In this document: positions 1 through 8,342 of the stretch, one piece after another | Layout of the letters: every line of letters begins with the position of its first letter | Position numbering within the stretch: the stretch's first letter is position 1 | NCBI GenBank assembly: GCA_934271725.1 | Contig: CAKQSC010000003.1 | Location: 1 to 33,500, forward strand | Origin: an uncultured Clostridia bacterium | Lineage (GTDB): Bacteria; Bacillota; Clostridia; Christensenellales; Borkfalkiaceae | Reading direction: 5' to 3' | DNA length: 33,500 nt | Notes under the pieces: model-generated | What the model was told of the DNA's origin: nothing | What the model saw: only the letters and a program-made list of their open reading frames with translations | Databases searched by the model: none | Position numbers and translations under genes: made by a program

Positions 1-350
1 CGGTAAACGTTCTCGATAAAGAGATTTTAAAGAAGATAGGCAAGTGGGTAAAGGTAAACAAAGGGTTTATTTACAATGCGAAAGCGTGCGACGTCAAGGC
101 GGAAAACGCGGACGTCCTGTACGACGGAAAGTATTATTACGCGACGATAAAAGACGTGGTAATGTCTCTCGATCCGAACGTAACTCTTGCTACGGACAAT
201 AAAAAAGTAACCGTCGACGGAAAAATCAAGTCGGCGAAGTGGCTGGATAACGGCAAAGATATAAAAATAGAAAACGGCAACGAGTTTTACGTAGAACCCT
301 TTGAATACGGCAACAGTTATTCGGTAAGAGTCGCGAGATTAGAGATGTAA
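1..350 (+). CDS. C-terminal fragment of a probable GH29-type alpha-L-fucosidase (5' end outside window)
   Basis: The frame is open from base 3 to the TAA at 348-350, giving about 115 residues of the end of a longer protein. The segment ILKKIGKWVKVNKGFIYNA resembles the end of the GH29 catalytic barrel, where an 'IGxWLxVNGEAIY' motif is typical, and it is followed by a small beta-rich C-terminal domain as in that family. GH29 enzymes remove alpha-linked L-fucose from glycans by a retaining mechanism. The nucleophile and acid/base region lies upstream and cannot be seen, so activity is not testable here. The family call rests on one motif; another retaining glycosidase with a similar C-terminal domain is possible. 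The next gene has its own promoter. Confidence 0.45.
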   Translation, partial: VNVLDKEILKKIGKWVKVNKGFIYNAKACDVKAENADVLYDGKYYYATIKDVVMSLDPNVTLATDNKKVTVDGKIKSAKWLDNGKDIKIENGNEFYVEPFEYGNSYSVRVARLEM

Positions 351-382
351 GGCGAAAAATATTTTTTTGCCGTTAAAAAACG

Positions 383-412
383 TTAGCGCGGATTTTTCAA
401 AAATGATATAAT
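383..412 (+). promoter_or_regulatory. Probable extended -10 promoter for the MATE leader/pseudogene
   Basis: TATAAT at 407-412 is preceded by TG at 404-405 with one base between, an extended -10 element. The -35 region (around 383-388, TTAGCG) is weak, as is common with extended -10 promoters. Transcription would start near 419, giving a leader of about 85 nt before the ATG at 504. Confidence 0.5.
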
Positions 413-450
413 AAAAGAAAAATAACAAAGTGAGTTGCATAAACGATTTG

Positions 451-489
451 TGCGTAAGTCCGACTTTAATCGGGCTTACGCATTTTTTT
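451..489 (+). terminator. Intrinsic-terminator-like hairpin in the MATE 5' leader (possible attenuator)
   Basis: A 13-bp stem (451-463 with 470-482, one G-U pair) closes a six-base loop and is followed directly by seven T residues (483-489). It ends 14 nt before the ATG of the MATE reading frame and lies downstream of the TATAAT at 407-412, so it would terminate transcripts inside the leader unless prevented. The fucosidase-like gene also ends upstream, so it may simply be that gene's terminator. Confidence 0.6.
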
Positions 490-503
490 ATGCGAGAGAG
501 GTT

Positions 504-1153
504 ATGGAAGAAATAAAACAAAACAAAATGGGTACGGAAAGCGTTGTTAAACTCGTGTGGAAAATGGGACTTCCTATGATTGTGTCTATGATTTTGCAAT
601 CCGTTTACAACATAGTCGACACGGCGTTCGTAATAAATATGGGCGAGGACGGGGTTGCGGGCAATCTCGCTCTCACTACGCTTTTCCCGTGCAGTTGCTG
701 ATTATCGCTATAGGCGTCGGAACGGGCGTGGGAATAAACGCTCTTCTTTCCAAACAACTTGGCGAAAAGAATGCCTACGGGGCGAAAAGAACCGTGGGTA
801 ACGGTATGTTTTCAGGACTTGTCATATACGCCGTTTTCCTTATTTTCGGGCTGTTCGGCTGTCGCGCTTTCATCGCCGTGCAGAGCGTTTTGCAGGCGTT
901 GGGGTACGCGGTTTCTCCGTTTATCATATCCTTTTTAAGGCTTTGCGCTCTTGTAATGCCCGTCGATTACCTTTTCACTCTTTCGGGTAATTCCGCAAAC
1001 GTAGTATGGTGGGCTTTCCCGATAGCAGAGGTCGCGACCGCGGTCTTTTCGACGGTTATGCTGAAACTCGCGTGCAGGAAAAAAAATAAGCGTTTTGTAA
1101 TTTGCAAGTCGGGTAATACGGCGGTTAAACGCGTTTTTAAGCGATATAAATAA
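504..1153 (+). pseudogene. MATE-family multidrug/Na+ antiporter, frameshifted and internally deleted
   Basis: From ATG 504 the product begins like a MATE transporter (MGLPMIVSMILQSVYNIVDT). It runs into a stop at 699-701, but the homology continues in another frame as FPVQLLIIAIGVGTGVGINA. The switch falls in the T/C run at 682-688 and fits loss of one base. A second lesion lies near 880, where sequence typical of transmembrane segments 2-3 (FGCRAFIAV) jumps directly to a C-terminal segment (SVLQALGYAVSPFIIS). Only about 215 residues remain of the usual 440-460. MATE proteins export drugs and metabolites using Na+ or H+ gradients; this one cannot form the twelve-helix fold. A GAGAGAGG site sits just 2-3 nt before the ATG. 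Even if the frameshift were a sequencing error, the internal deletion would still inactivate the gene. Confidence 0.85.
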
Positions 1154-1155
1154 AC

Positions 1156-1194
1156 AAAACGGGCGGATTTGTCGTTGACAAACACGCCCGTTTT
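1156..1194 (+). terminator. Terminator hairpin after the MATE pseudogene
   Basis: A perfect 10-bp outer stem (1156-1165 with 1185-1194) and a 6-bp inner stem (1168-1173 with 1177-1182) are separated by a 2x2 internal loop. The right arm ends in TTTT. The -35 box of the next gene lies inside the inner stem. Confidence 0.65.
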
Positions 1195-1203
1195 CTGTAT
1201 ACT
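1175..1203 (+). promoter_or_regulatory. Sigma-A promoter of the cardiolipin synthase gene
   Basis: TTGACA at 1175-1180, a 17-bp spacer and TATACT at 1198-1203. The predicted start point near 1210 leaves a leader of under 20 nt containing AAGGAG at 1217-1222 before the ATG at 1228. Confidence 0.75.
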
Positions 1204-1227
1204 GTTATTCGACTTTAAGGAGTAACG

Positions 1228-2793
1228 ATGAAAAAGGAAAAAAAGACGAAAGAAGGCAAAAAACGGATAAGACGGTTACGTTACGTGCCGTTAAGATTCG
1301 GTATCGCCGTAATTATATCTCTTGCGGAAGTGTGCGCGGTTATAGGCGGTATCGTCGCGTTGTGCATATTCGTTCCTTATTTTTACTGGGCGACGGTAGT
1401 AATGCAGATAGGTTGCGTTATATCGATAGTCGTAAGAAACGACAACCCCGAATATAAAGTGCCGTGGCTGATAGTCGTGTTAATCGTGCCGATAGCGGGC
1501 TTTATGCTTTACTTTATGTTCTATTCGAGGAAGTTGAAGAAAAAGTTCGTAAAAAGGCTTAAAAAACTTTCCGACTTAAAGTACCCCGAAAGAAGCGCGG
1601 AGCATTTTGAAACGCTGAAAGAAGAAGATCCTTCCGCGTATAATCAGGCAAGGCTTTTATGCACGCTTTCGGGCAGTAAACTTTTCAAGAACACGGAACA
1701 GAAATATTTTACGAGCGGTGAAGATATGTGGGCTAGTATGCTCGCCGACCTTAAAACCGCCGAAAAGTTTATATATCTCGAATATTTTATTATAGAAGCG
1801 GGCGAGTTTTGGGATTCGATTTTAGATATTTTAAAAGAAAAAGCGAAAGAGGGGCTTGACGTAAGGGTGTTGTTCGACGATATAGGCTGTATGAGAACGT
1901 TACCCGGAAACTATGCGGGCAAACTTAAAAAACTCGGTATTAAAGCAACGCAGTTTTCTCGGCTGAAAGGGCAGGCGGACAACGAATTCAACAACCGTTC
2001 GCACCGCAAACTTATGATTATAGACGGCAAAATCTGCTATACGGGCGGTGTAAATCTCGCCGACGAGTACGTGAACGCGAAAGAGAGATTCGGACACTGG
2101 AAAGACTCGGGGTTGCGATTGAACGGCACGGCGGTTTACGAGTTTACCAAAATGTTTCTGACGGATTTCGGAATAAACGTTAAAAATCCGCCCGAAAATC
2201 CGAAAGAAGAGATATTGTTCCCCGAAGAGATAAAAGAAACGGGCGGGTATATCGTGCCGTTCGGCGACGGTCCCAAACCGTTTTACGACAGGCGCGTCGC
2301 GCAAAGTCTTATAGTCGATATGTTGTCGAACGCGAAAAAATACGCGTATATAACGACACCTTACCTGATTATCGACAACGATATGTGCCTCGCTCTCGAA
2401 AACGCGTCTATAAAAGGGGTGGACGTCAGAATAGTCGTTCCGCATATACCCGACAAGAAAATAGTTTTTGAAATGACCAAAACTTATTACGAACGGCTTA
2501 TGAAATCGGGCGTGAAGATTTATGAGTACCGACCGGGGTTCATACATGCGAAATGTTATCTCGTCGACGACGAAATCGCAATGACGGGTACCGTGAATAT
2601 GGATTACAGAAGCCTTGTTCATCACTTCGAGAACGGCGTGTGGCTGTATAAAACGGATTGTATCAAAGATATGCGCGAAGATTTTTCGGAATTATTCTGG
2701 AAAAGTATTCCCGTAGAACGGGAAAAGATAAAAACGGGTTTAAGACAAAAAATAGTTCGCTCGATAGTAAGGATATTCGCACCGTTGCTGTAA
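1228..2793 (+). CDS. cls: Cardiolipin synthase, PLD superfamily
   Basis: The enzyme joins two phosphatidylglycerol molecules to make cardiolipin and glycerol at the cytoplasmic membrane. The 521-residue product has a very basic N-terminus, then hydrophobic segments (about residues 24-100) for membrane anchoring, and two phospholipase D catalytic motifs of HxKxxxxD type. The first, HRKLMIIDG, has its histidine at residue 259 and is followed by GGVNLADEY. The second, HAKCYLVDD, has its histidine at residue 440 and is followed by GTVNMDYRSL. Length and double-motif layout match bacterial Cls of Firmicutes. AAGGAG six bases before ATG 1228 fixes the start. It has its own promoter and appears to be a single-gene unit. 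No defect is visible. Another PLD-family phosphatidyltransferase is a less likely alternative. Confidence 0.93.
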   Translation: MKKEKKTKEGKKRIRRLRYVPLRFGIAVIISLAEVCAVIGGIVALCIFVPYFYWATVVMQIGCVISIVVRNDNPEYKVPWLIVVLIVPIAGFMLYFMFYSRKLKKKFVKRLKKLSDLKYPERSAEHFETLKEEDPSAYNQARLLCTLSGSKLFKNTEQKYFTSGEDMWASMLADLKTAEKFIYLEYFIIEAGEFWDSILDILKEKAKEGLDVRVLFDDIGCMRTLPGNYAGKLKKLGIKATQFSRLKGQADNEFNNRSHRKLMIIDGKICYTGGVNLADEYVNAKERFGHWKDSGLRLNGTAVYEFTKMFLTDFGINVKNPPENPKEEILFPEEIKETGGYIVPFGDGPKPFYDRRVAQSLIVDMLSNAKKYAYITTPYLIIDNDMCLALENASIKGVDVRIVVPHIPDKKIVFEMTKTYYERLMKSGVKIYEYRPGFIHAKCYLVDDEIAMTGTVNMDYRSLVHHFENGVWLYKTDCIKDMREDFSELFWKSIPVEREKIKTGLRQKIVRSIVRIFAPLL

Positions 2794-2829
2794 AAGGCGG
2801 AATATGAAACGGAAAAATTAAAAAAAGTA

Positions 2830-2858
2830 TTGCAATCGAAGAAAAAATGCGTTATAAT
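2830..2858 (+). promoter_or_regulatory. Sigma-A promoter of the GH42-like gene
   Basis: TTGCAA at 2830-2835, 17-bp spacer, TATAAT at 2853-2858. The leader to ATG 2891 is about 25 nt with a modest AAAGG site near 2877-2881. Confidence 0.7.
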
Positions 2859-2890
2859 CAAAGCAATTTGTTTAAAAAAGGTTTTTCGTT

Positions 2891-4885
2891 ATGGAATATT
2901 TACACTGTTTAAGAATACAAATCGTTCCCGGCTTTCACGAAAAGGAAAGAATTAAAAGCGTAGTTAAGTTTTGCGTTAAATACGGGTTCAAAAACGTTAT
3001 GCTCTTTATAAACGGAGAAGAATATAACGTAGGACACATGACAAAAAAAGAGGCGGAACCGTGGATCGCCACGATGAAACGCGCGAAAGTCGCTCTCGAA
3101 GAAAAGGGAATAACGGTAAGCCTTAATCCGTGGATAGAGTTGGGACATCTCGACAGACACCGTACGCTTAAAGAGGGGCAGAACTTTACCACGATGGTAG
3201 ATTTCAACGGCAAAAAAAGTTCTTTGGTGGCGTGCCCTCTCGACGAGGAATGGCAAAAATATTTTCTCGATTTCTACGAATATTTAATAACCGGACTTAA
3301 CCCCGATACCGTCTGGGTGGAGGACGATTTCAGACTGCACAATCACGCTCCGCTTGAATACGGCGGTTGTTTTTGCGAAAAGCATATAAAGGCGTTCAAC
3401 GAAAAACTCGGCACGAATTACACTAGGGAAGAGTTCGTCGAAAAACTCTTCGGCGACAATCCCGACGAAAAGGTTAAAAGAGCCTTTCTCGACGTAAACA
3501 GAGAATGTATGCGCGACCTTGCGAAAAAAATAGGCGACAAAGTACGTTCTTTGGGGCTCGGCACGAAAGTCGGGCTGATGAGTTCCGTGCATTCGTGGCA
3601 CGCGGTGGAAGGGAGAGACTGGCAGGGCATACACGAAGGATTGTCGGCGGGCGGAGTTATGATAAACAGACCGCATCTTCCCTGCTATACGGAATATTTG
3701 CCCAAAACGTATTATTTCAATTTCAACGCTATTCCTTTTATCGTAAGAGGTCTTTTGCCCGAGAAGTGCGAAATATACCCCGAACTCGAAAACTCGGCGT
3801 TTTCCACTTTTGCCAAAGATTCGGAGTTTTTGCGTTTTCAGGTTGAATCCGCAATGCCGTTGCAGGTAAAGGGAATGACTTACGATATATTCGATTTCGT
3901 AGGGAACGGCGCGATAGAGGCTTTCGGTTACGGCGAAAAACTTCAAAAGTGCCAAAAATATTTCAATTCGGCTATAAGTTGCGGTTACGATTATCATTCG
4001 CTTAAAGGCGTCGTTATTCCGATAGACGAAAAGAAATCGTATAACCGTAAAATCAGACCGCACGATTTTTATTCTCTTGTACCTAACGACTATTTCTTCG
4101 GCGCGCATTTGCAGTGTATGGGAGTGTCCGCAAGAACGGGCAAAGAAAAACGCTTTGACGGCGAAACGGTGGTTCTCGGCGGAGATTGCGTAAACGATTT
4201 TACGAACGACGAACTTACCGCTTTGTTTACGGACAACAAAGTCATCGTCGACGGCGGTGCGGTTATGAGGTTGTGCGAAAGGGGGCTGGGTAGCCTTATA
4301 GGCGTGAAGTCCTGTACTTTTTCTCCCGCGGAGAGCGATTTAAGGTCTTTCGAGAGAGCGGAAAAGGGATTTAAAATAAACGGTATAGCGGAATATGCCG
4401 GCACGGCTTTCGACAAGGCGGGTAATATAGTAAAAATCGAATACGAAGAACAGCCCGAGGTACTTACGAGATTTTACGACAACGAGAGAAAAGAATATTG
4501 TCTCGGTCAGACGGTTTCGCGCGGACATTACATAACGCCTTTCGTGTTCGACGGATTTTTTATAGAACAGTTTAACCCGTTAAGGGTGGCTTTCGTTACG
4601 GATTACGTAAAGAAAAACTGCCCGTCGGCGGTGCTTACGGACTATTCGGGCGTGTGCGCTTACCGTTCCGAAAAGCAGGGCGAAAACGTCCTTATTCTCG
4701 TAAACTCCACGCTTAATTCTTTTAACAGGGTGAAGTTCTTCGTCGGCGAAAAAATAAAAGACCTTTACGAGATAAAACGGAACGGAGAGATTAAACCCGT
4801 TAAGTTTACAAGTAAAGGCGGGTACGTTACCGTAAACGAAAAGTTCGATGCGATAATTACCAAAATATTTACGTGGAAAAATTGA
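2891..4885 (+). CDS. Putative GH42-like glycoside hydrolase (cytoplasmic)
   Basis: The 664-residue product has no signal peptide and a layout like GH42 beta-galactosidases. An N-terminal TIM-barrel-like domain covers about residues 1-370, a glutamine-amidotransferase-like middle domain resembling the GH42 trimerisation domain about 375-540, and a small beta domain follows at the end (about 570-664). The conserved patch VWVEDDFRLHNH (residues 141-152) looks like the acid/base strand with E144, and PELEN (E298, E300) is a candidate nucleophile region. Both assignments come from fold position, not close identity. It likely hydrolyses a glycosidic bond in an imported oligosaccharide; the sugar is unknown. 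The motifs also fit poorly characterised families around GH42, so a specific beta-galactosidase name is not justified. It stands alone behind its own promoter and ends at a hairpin shared with clpB. Confidence 0.7.
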   Translation: MEYLHCLRIQIVPGFHEKERIKSVVKFCVKYGFKNVMLFINGEEYNVGHMTKKEAEPWIATMKRAKVALEEKGITVSLNPWIELGHLDRHRTLKEGQNFTTMVDFNGKKSSLVACPLDEEWQKYFLDFYEYLITGLNPDTVWVEDDFRLHNHAPLEYGGCFCEKHIKAFNEKLGTNYTREEFVEKLFGDNPDEKVKRAFLDVNRECMRDLAKKIGDKVRSLGLGTKVGLMSSVHSWHAVEGRDWQGIHEGLSAGGVMINRPHLPCYTEYLPKTYYFNFNAIPFIVRGLLPEKCEIYPELENSAFSTFAKDSEFLRFQVESAMPLQVKGMTYDIFDFVGNGAIEAFGYGEKLQKCQKYFNSAISCGYDYHSLKGVVIPIDEKKSYNRKIRPHDFYSLVPNDYFFGAHLQCMGVSARTGKEKRFDGETVVLGGDCVNDFTNDELTALFTDNKVIVDGGAVMRLCERGLGSLIGVKSCTFSPAESDLRSFERAEKGFKINGIAEYAGTAFDKAGNIVKIEYEEQPEVLTRFYDNERKEYCLGQTVSRGHYITPFVFDGFFIEQFNPLRVAFVTDYVKKNCPSAVLTDYSGVCAYRSEKQGENVLILVNSTLNSFNRVKFFVGEKIKDLYEIKRNGEIKPVKFTSKGGYVTVNEKFDAIITKIFTWKN

Positions 4886-4902
4886 TTTCTTGTATAAAGA
4901 GA

Positions 4903-4936
4903 ACGCGGGCGGTTGCAAAGTTGCAACCGCCCGCGT
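4903..4936. terminator. Strong hairpin between convergent genes (bidirectional terminator candidate)
   Basis: The arms 4903-4918 and 4921-4936 are perfectly complementary (16 bp, so the real loop is about four bases). It separates the GH42-like gene from clpB, which ends at 4948 on the other strand. T-tracts are poor on both sides, so efficiency is uncertain. Confidence 0.6.
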
Positions 4937-4947
4937 CTGTCGCCCGG

Positions 4948-7533
4948 TTATTTTTTGGTTACTACAAGCGATTTTCCGTCGTAATCGACAACGGCGGTAT
5001 CGCCCGCGTTAAAGAAGTTTTCTATTATCTTTCTTGCGATAAGCGTTTCTACACTACTCTGTATAAACCGTTTAAGAGGTCTTGCGCCGTAAACGGGATC
5101 GTAGCCTTCGTCTATGATATAGTTTTTAGCCGAATCAGTTACCGCAAGGTCTATCTGTCTGTCTTGAAGTCTTTCTTTAAGGCTTTTAAGCATAAGGTCG
5201 ACGATTTTGCCTATTTCCGCCTTTGCAAGCGGTTTGTAGAACACTATTTCGTCAAGACGGTTCAAAAACTCGGGGCGGAAACTCGATTTCAAAAGACGCA
5301 TTACTTCTTCTTTTGCTTTATCGCTTATTTCGCCGTCCGCGCCGATACCTTCGAGTATGGCGGAAGAGCCGAGGTTGGAAGTGAGAATGATTACCGTGTT
5401 TTTAAAGTCTACCGTTCTTCCCTGCGAGTCGGTTATTCGTCCGTCGTCAAGCACTTGAAGAAGAACGTTGAATACGTCCGGGTGCGCTTTTTCTATTTCG
5501 TCGAACAGTACGACGGAATAAGGTTTTCTTCTCACCGCTTCGGTAAGTTGTCCGCCGTCTTCAAAGCCTACGTATCCCGGAGGCGCGCCTATAAGACGAG
5601 AAACGGAAAACTTTTCCATATATTCGCTCATATCCAGTCTTATAAGATTCTTTTCGTCGTCGAACAATACTTTCGCAAGCGTTTTGGCAAGTTCCGTTTT
5701 GCCTACGCCGGTAGGACCTAAAAACAGGAAGGAACCGAGCGGTCTCGTGGGATCGGCAATGCCCGCTCTTGCTCTTAAAATGGCTTCCGACACGGCTTTA
5801 ACCGCTTCGTTCTGACCGATAACCCGTTCGTGAAGAATGTTTTCGAGGGACAAAAGTTTTTCCCGTTCGCCTTCCATAAGTTTGGCGACGGGTATTCCCG
5901 TCCAACGGCATACGATTTTGGCTATATCTTCTTCCGTAACCTTGTCGTGAAGAAGTCCGCCGTCCGTCGCTTCCGCTTTGCTTTCACATTCTTTAAGTTG
6001 CTTTTTAAGTTCGGGCAGTTTGCCGTAGCGAAGTTGCGCTACTTTATCGAGGTCGTATTCTCTTTCCGCTTTCTCCGCGTCTCTTCCTACGCGTTCTATC
6101 TCTTCGCGCAGTTTCTGTACTTTGTTTATGTTGTCTTTTTCGACTTGAAGTTTTGCGTTCATAGCCGTATATTTGCTTTTGAGTTCGGCAATTTCTTTAC
6201 GCAGACTTTCAAGACGCGCGAGGGAAAGGTTATCCGTTTCCTTTTTAAGGGAAGTTTCCTCTATTTCGAGCGTCATTATTTTACGCTTTACGTCTTCCAT
6301 TTCGGAGGGCATGGAGTTCATTTCCGTTTTTATGTTCGCGCACGCTTCGTCTACGAGGTCTATCGCCTTGTCGGGCAAAAATCTGTCCGTTATATATCTG
6401 TCCGAAAGAGTCGCCGCCGCAATCAGCGCGCCGTCCTGAATCTTTACGCCGTGAAAGACTTCGTATCTTTCTTTAAGACCTCTTAAAATGGTTATGGTGT
6501 CCTCTACGGAGGGTTCGTTTACGATAACGGGCTGAAATCTACGTTCGAGCGCGGGATCCTTTTCGATATATTTTCTGTATTCGTCGAGAGTGGTCGCGCC
6601 GACGCAGTGCAGTTCGCCCCTTGCAAGCATAGGCTTTAAAAGGTTGCCGGCGTCCATCGCGCCTTCCGTTTTGCCCGCGCCGACTATGGTATGAAGTTCG
6701 TCTATGAACAGAATTATTTTGCCTTCGCTTTTCTTTACTTCGTTAAGAACGGCTTTAAGTCGTTCTTCAAACTCGCCTCTGTACTTCGCGCCGGCTATCA
6801 GCGCGCCCATGTCGAGCGCAAACAGTTTTCTGTCTTTAAGGTTTTCGGGAACGTCGCCTTTCATAATTCTTATGGCAAGACCTTCGGCTATCGCCGTTTT
6901 ACCTACGCCCGCTTCGCCGATAAGAACGGGGTTGTTTTTGGTTTTTCTCGAAAGTATACGTATTACGTTACGTATCTCTTCGTCTCTGCCGATTACGGGG
7001 TCTAACTTACCCGTTTTCGCCCTTTCGACGAGGTCGGAACCGTATTTGGTCAATACGTCGTAAGTGTCCTCCGGATTTTCGCTCGTAACCCTCGCGTTAC
7101 CGCGAACGGCTAGCAACGCTTTCATATAAGAGTTTTTGTCTATTCCGAACGTTTTGAGTATTTCCGAAACGTCCTTGTTCGGCTTTTCGATCAGTCCGTA
7201 GAACAGGTGTTCGACGGAAACGAAATCGTCTTTCATATTCCTTGCCTGTTCTTCCGCCACGTCGAGCGCGGAGGCAAGCAAGGGGGAAAGATAATCGCCG
7301 TTGCCGTTGCTTACCTTTACGAGTTTTTCTATCCCTTCCGTCGCCATACGCGCTACGGAGTTTGCGTCCGCGCCGAGTTTGGTTAAAAGTTCGGGTATAA
7401 GCCCGCCGTCCTGTTTAACGAGAGCGAGCAACAAATGCTGTTCGTCAATCTCGCTGTTTCCGTATTCTCTCGCAAAAGATTTGGCTGAGTTTAACGCCTC
7501 AACGCTTTTTGCGGTTAATTTTAGCATAGTCAT
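4948..7533 (-). CDS. clpB: ATP-dependent disaggregase ClpB (Hsp100)
   Basis: ClpB pulls polypeptides out of aggregates through its hexameric pore, working with DnaK, in the cytoplasm. All parts are present in 861 residues, a normal length. These are an N-terminal Clp repeat domain (about 1-145), a first AAA+ module with Walker A GEAGVGKT (206-213) and Walker B FIDE (D278, E279), the long coiled-coil middle domain (about 400-530) that distinguishes ClpB from ClpC, and a second AAA+ module with Walker A GPTGVGKT (606-613) and FDE (D678, E679). The start codon overlaps the stop of the upstream regulator gene (ATGA, 7530-7533), with an AGGA site about ten bases before it; a second ATG two codons later is also possible. 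No CIRCE or CtsR-type operator is visible upstream, so control may be through the co-transcribed ribbon-helix-helix protein. Confidence 0.97.
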   Translation of the reverse strand: MTMLKLTAKSVEALNSAKSFAREYGNSEIDEQHLLLALVKQDGGLIPELLTKLGADANSVARMATEGIEKLVKVSNGNGDYLSPLLASALDVAEEQARNMKDDFVSVEHLFYGLIEKPNKDVSEILKTFGIDKNSYMKALLAVRGNARVTSENPEDTYDVLTKYGSDLVERAKTGKLDPVIGRDEEIRNVIRILSRKTKNNPVLIGEAGVGKTAIAEGLAIRIMKGDVPENLKDRKLFALDMGALIAGAKYRGEFEERLKAVLNEVKKSEGKIILFIDELHTIVGAGKTEGAMDAGNLLKPMLARGELHCVGATTLDEYRKYIEKDPALERRFQPVIVNEPSVEDTITILRGLKERYEVFHGVKIQDGALIAAATLSDRYITDRFLPDKAIDLVDEACANIKTEMNSMPSEMEDVKRKIMTLEIEETSLKKETDNLSLARLESLRKEIAELKSKYTAMNAKLQVEKDNINKVQKLREEIERVGRDAEKAEREYDLDKVAQLRYGKLPELKKQLKECESKAEATDGGLLHDKVTEEDIAKIVCRWTGIPVAKLMEGEREKLLSLENILHERVIGQNEAVKAVSEAILRARAGIADPTRPLGSFLFLGPTGVGKTELAKTLAKVLFDDEKNLIRLDMSEYMEKFSVSRLIGAPPGYVGFEDGGQLTEAVRRKPYSVVLFDEIEKAHPDVFNVLLQVLDDGRITDSQGRTVDFKNTVIILTSNLGSSAILEGIGADGEISDKAKEEVMRLLKSSFRPEFLNRLDEIVFYKPLAKAEIGKIVDLMLKSLKERLQDRQIDLAVTDSAKNYIIDEGYDPVYGARPLKRFIQSSVETLIARKIIENFFNAGDTAVVDYDGKSLVVTKK

Positions 7534-8162
7534 AAAATCACGTCCTTTTTTGCAATATTTTCGGCGTATTTCTTTTCTACTTCGCGCGAGGCTTTTTCTT
7601 CGTCTCCCAAATATGAAAAGTAAATACGCAGGTAACCGTCGAAATCCGCAATATAATCGGCAACGTATTCCCCCGTTTCCTTTGAGGTCGCGTTAGGGCG
7701 TTTAAGCACCCTGACGAAACGCGTTCCGTCGAAACCGTAAGTCCTGTCGCCTATATATTTGTTTTCTATAAAGATAAAGAGGTCGTAAAAGTTGCGCATA
7801 ATCCGCATAAGGGTTTCGCTTCCCGAACGGAGGGATATTTTAAGTTGCCCCAAATCTCCCGACGGAAACAATTCTATCGAATATTTCACGGTAGGGTTGT
7901 ATTTGTAAAGAAGCGCGCTCTGCACGAACGCCATATAGTCGGAAGCCTGATTCGTAAACCTCAACCCCGAACACTGCTCTATAATTCTGCCCATTTCGGC
8001 AAACACGCCGTTCATTTTCATTTCGACCGTTTCTTCCGTAAGATATCCGGCGAGAATCCTGTCGAGCATAACAGACCGACTGACGCCTTTTTTATAAGCC
8101 ACCGCATCGAGTTTATTTACAAGTTCGTCGCTTAATATCACGCTGTATACCGATTTGTGCAT
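7530..8162 (-). CDS. Ribbon-helix-helix (CopG/Arc-like) DNA-binding protein with a C-terminal sensor-like domain
   Basis: The start at 8162 is chosen because GAGG lies eight bases upstream and because the protein then begins MHKSVYSVILSDELVNKLDA; the open frame extends to 8276 but runs through the promoter. Residues 1-45 look like a ribbon-helix-helix domain: a short beta strand (YSVILSDEL), then two helices ending in KKGVSRSVMLDRIL, the usual CopG-like pattern. Residues 50-210 form an alpha/beta domain that I do not recognise. The gene overlaps clpB by four bases and is the first gene of that operon, so a role as regulator of its own operon, perhaps a stress regulator, is a reasonable inference. 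A palindrome in the promoter spacer is a candidate operator. It encodes 210 residues and shows no sign of damage. Confidence 0.75.
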   Translation of the reverse strand: MHKSVYSVILSDELVNKLDAVAYKKGVSRSVMLDRILAGYLTEETVEMKMNGVFAEMGRIIEQCSGLRFTNQASDYMAFVQSALLYKYNPTVKYSIELFPSGDLGQLKISLRSGSETLMRIMRNFYDLFIFIENKYIGDRTYGFDGTRFVRVLKRPNATSKETGEYVADYIADFDGYLRIYFSYLGDEEKASREVEKKYAENIAKKDVIL

Positions 8163-8193
8163 TTTAGTAACCTCTTTTTCTTTTTTCGCAAAA

Positions 8194-8222
8194 ATTGTAC
8201 ACCATATTATATAATTTGTCAA
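8194..8222 (-). promoter_or_regulatory. Sigma-A promoter of the RHH-clpB operon with palindromic spacer
   Basis: On the minus strand, TTGACA (8222-8217), a 17-bp spacer and TACAAT (8199-8194). The spacer contains the perfect 10-bp palindrome ATTATATAAT at 8206-8215, a possible binding site for the ribbon-helix-helix protein. The rest of the intergenic stretch 8163-8390 is AT-rich and holds only this promoter and the divergent one. Confidence 0.7.
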
Positions 8223-8342
8223 GCATTTTATATAACTATTTTTACATTTTTGAAAATATTTTTGAAGAGGAAACATTTGTGATTTGTCGAAAATAATATA
8301 ACGAATGTCGGAAAAACGATAGTAATGAGGGTGTCGGTATGA

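Noticed and set aside
8163..8276. Upstream extension of the RHH gene to 8276
   Set aside because: The added codons would be read through the promoter (8194-8222), and a good ribosome site precedes the start at 8162.
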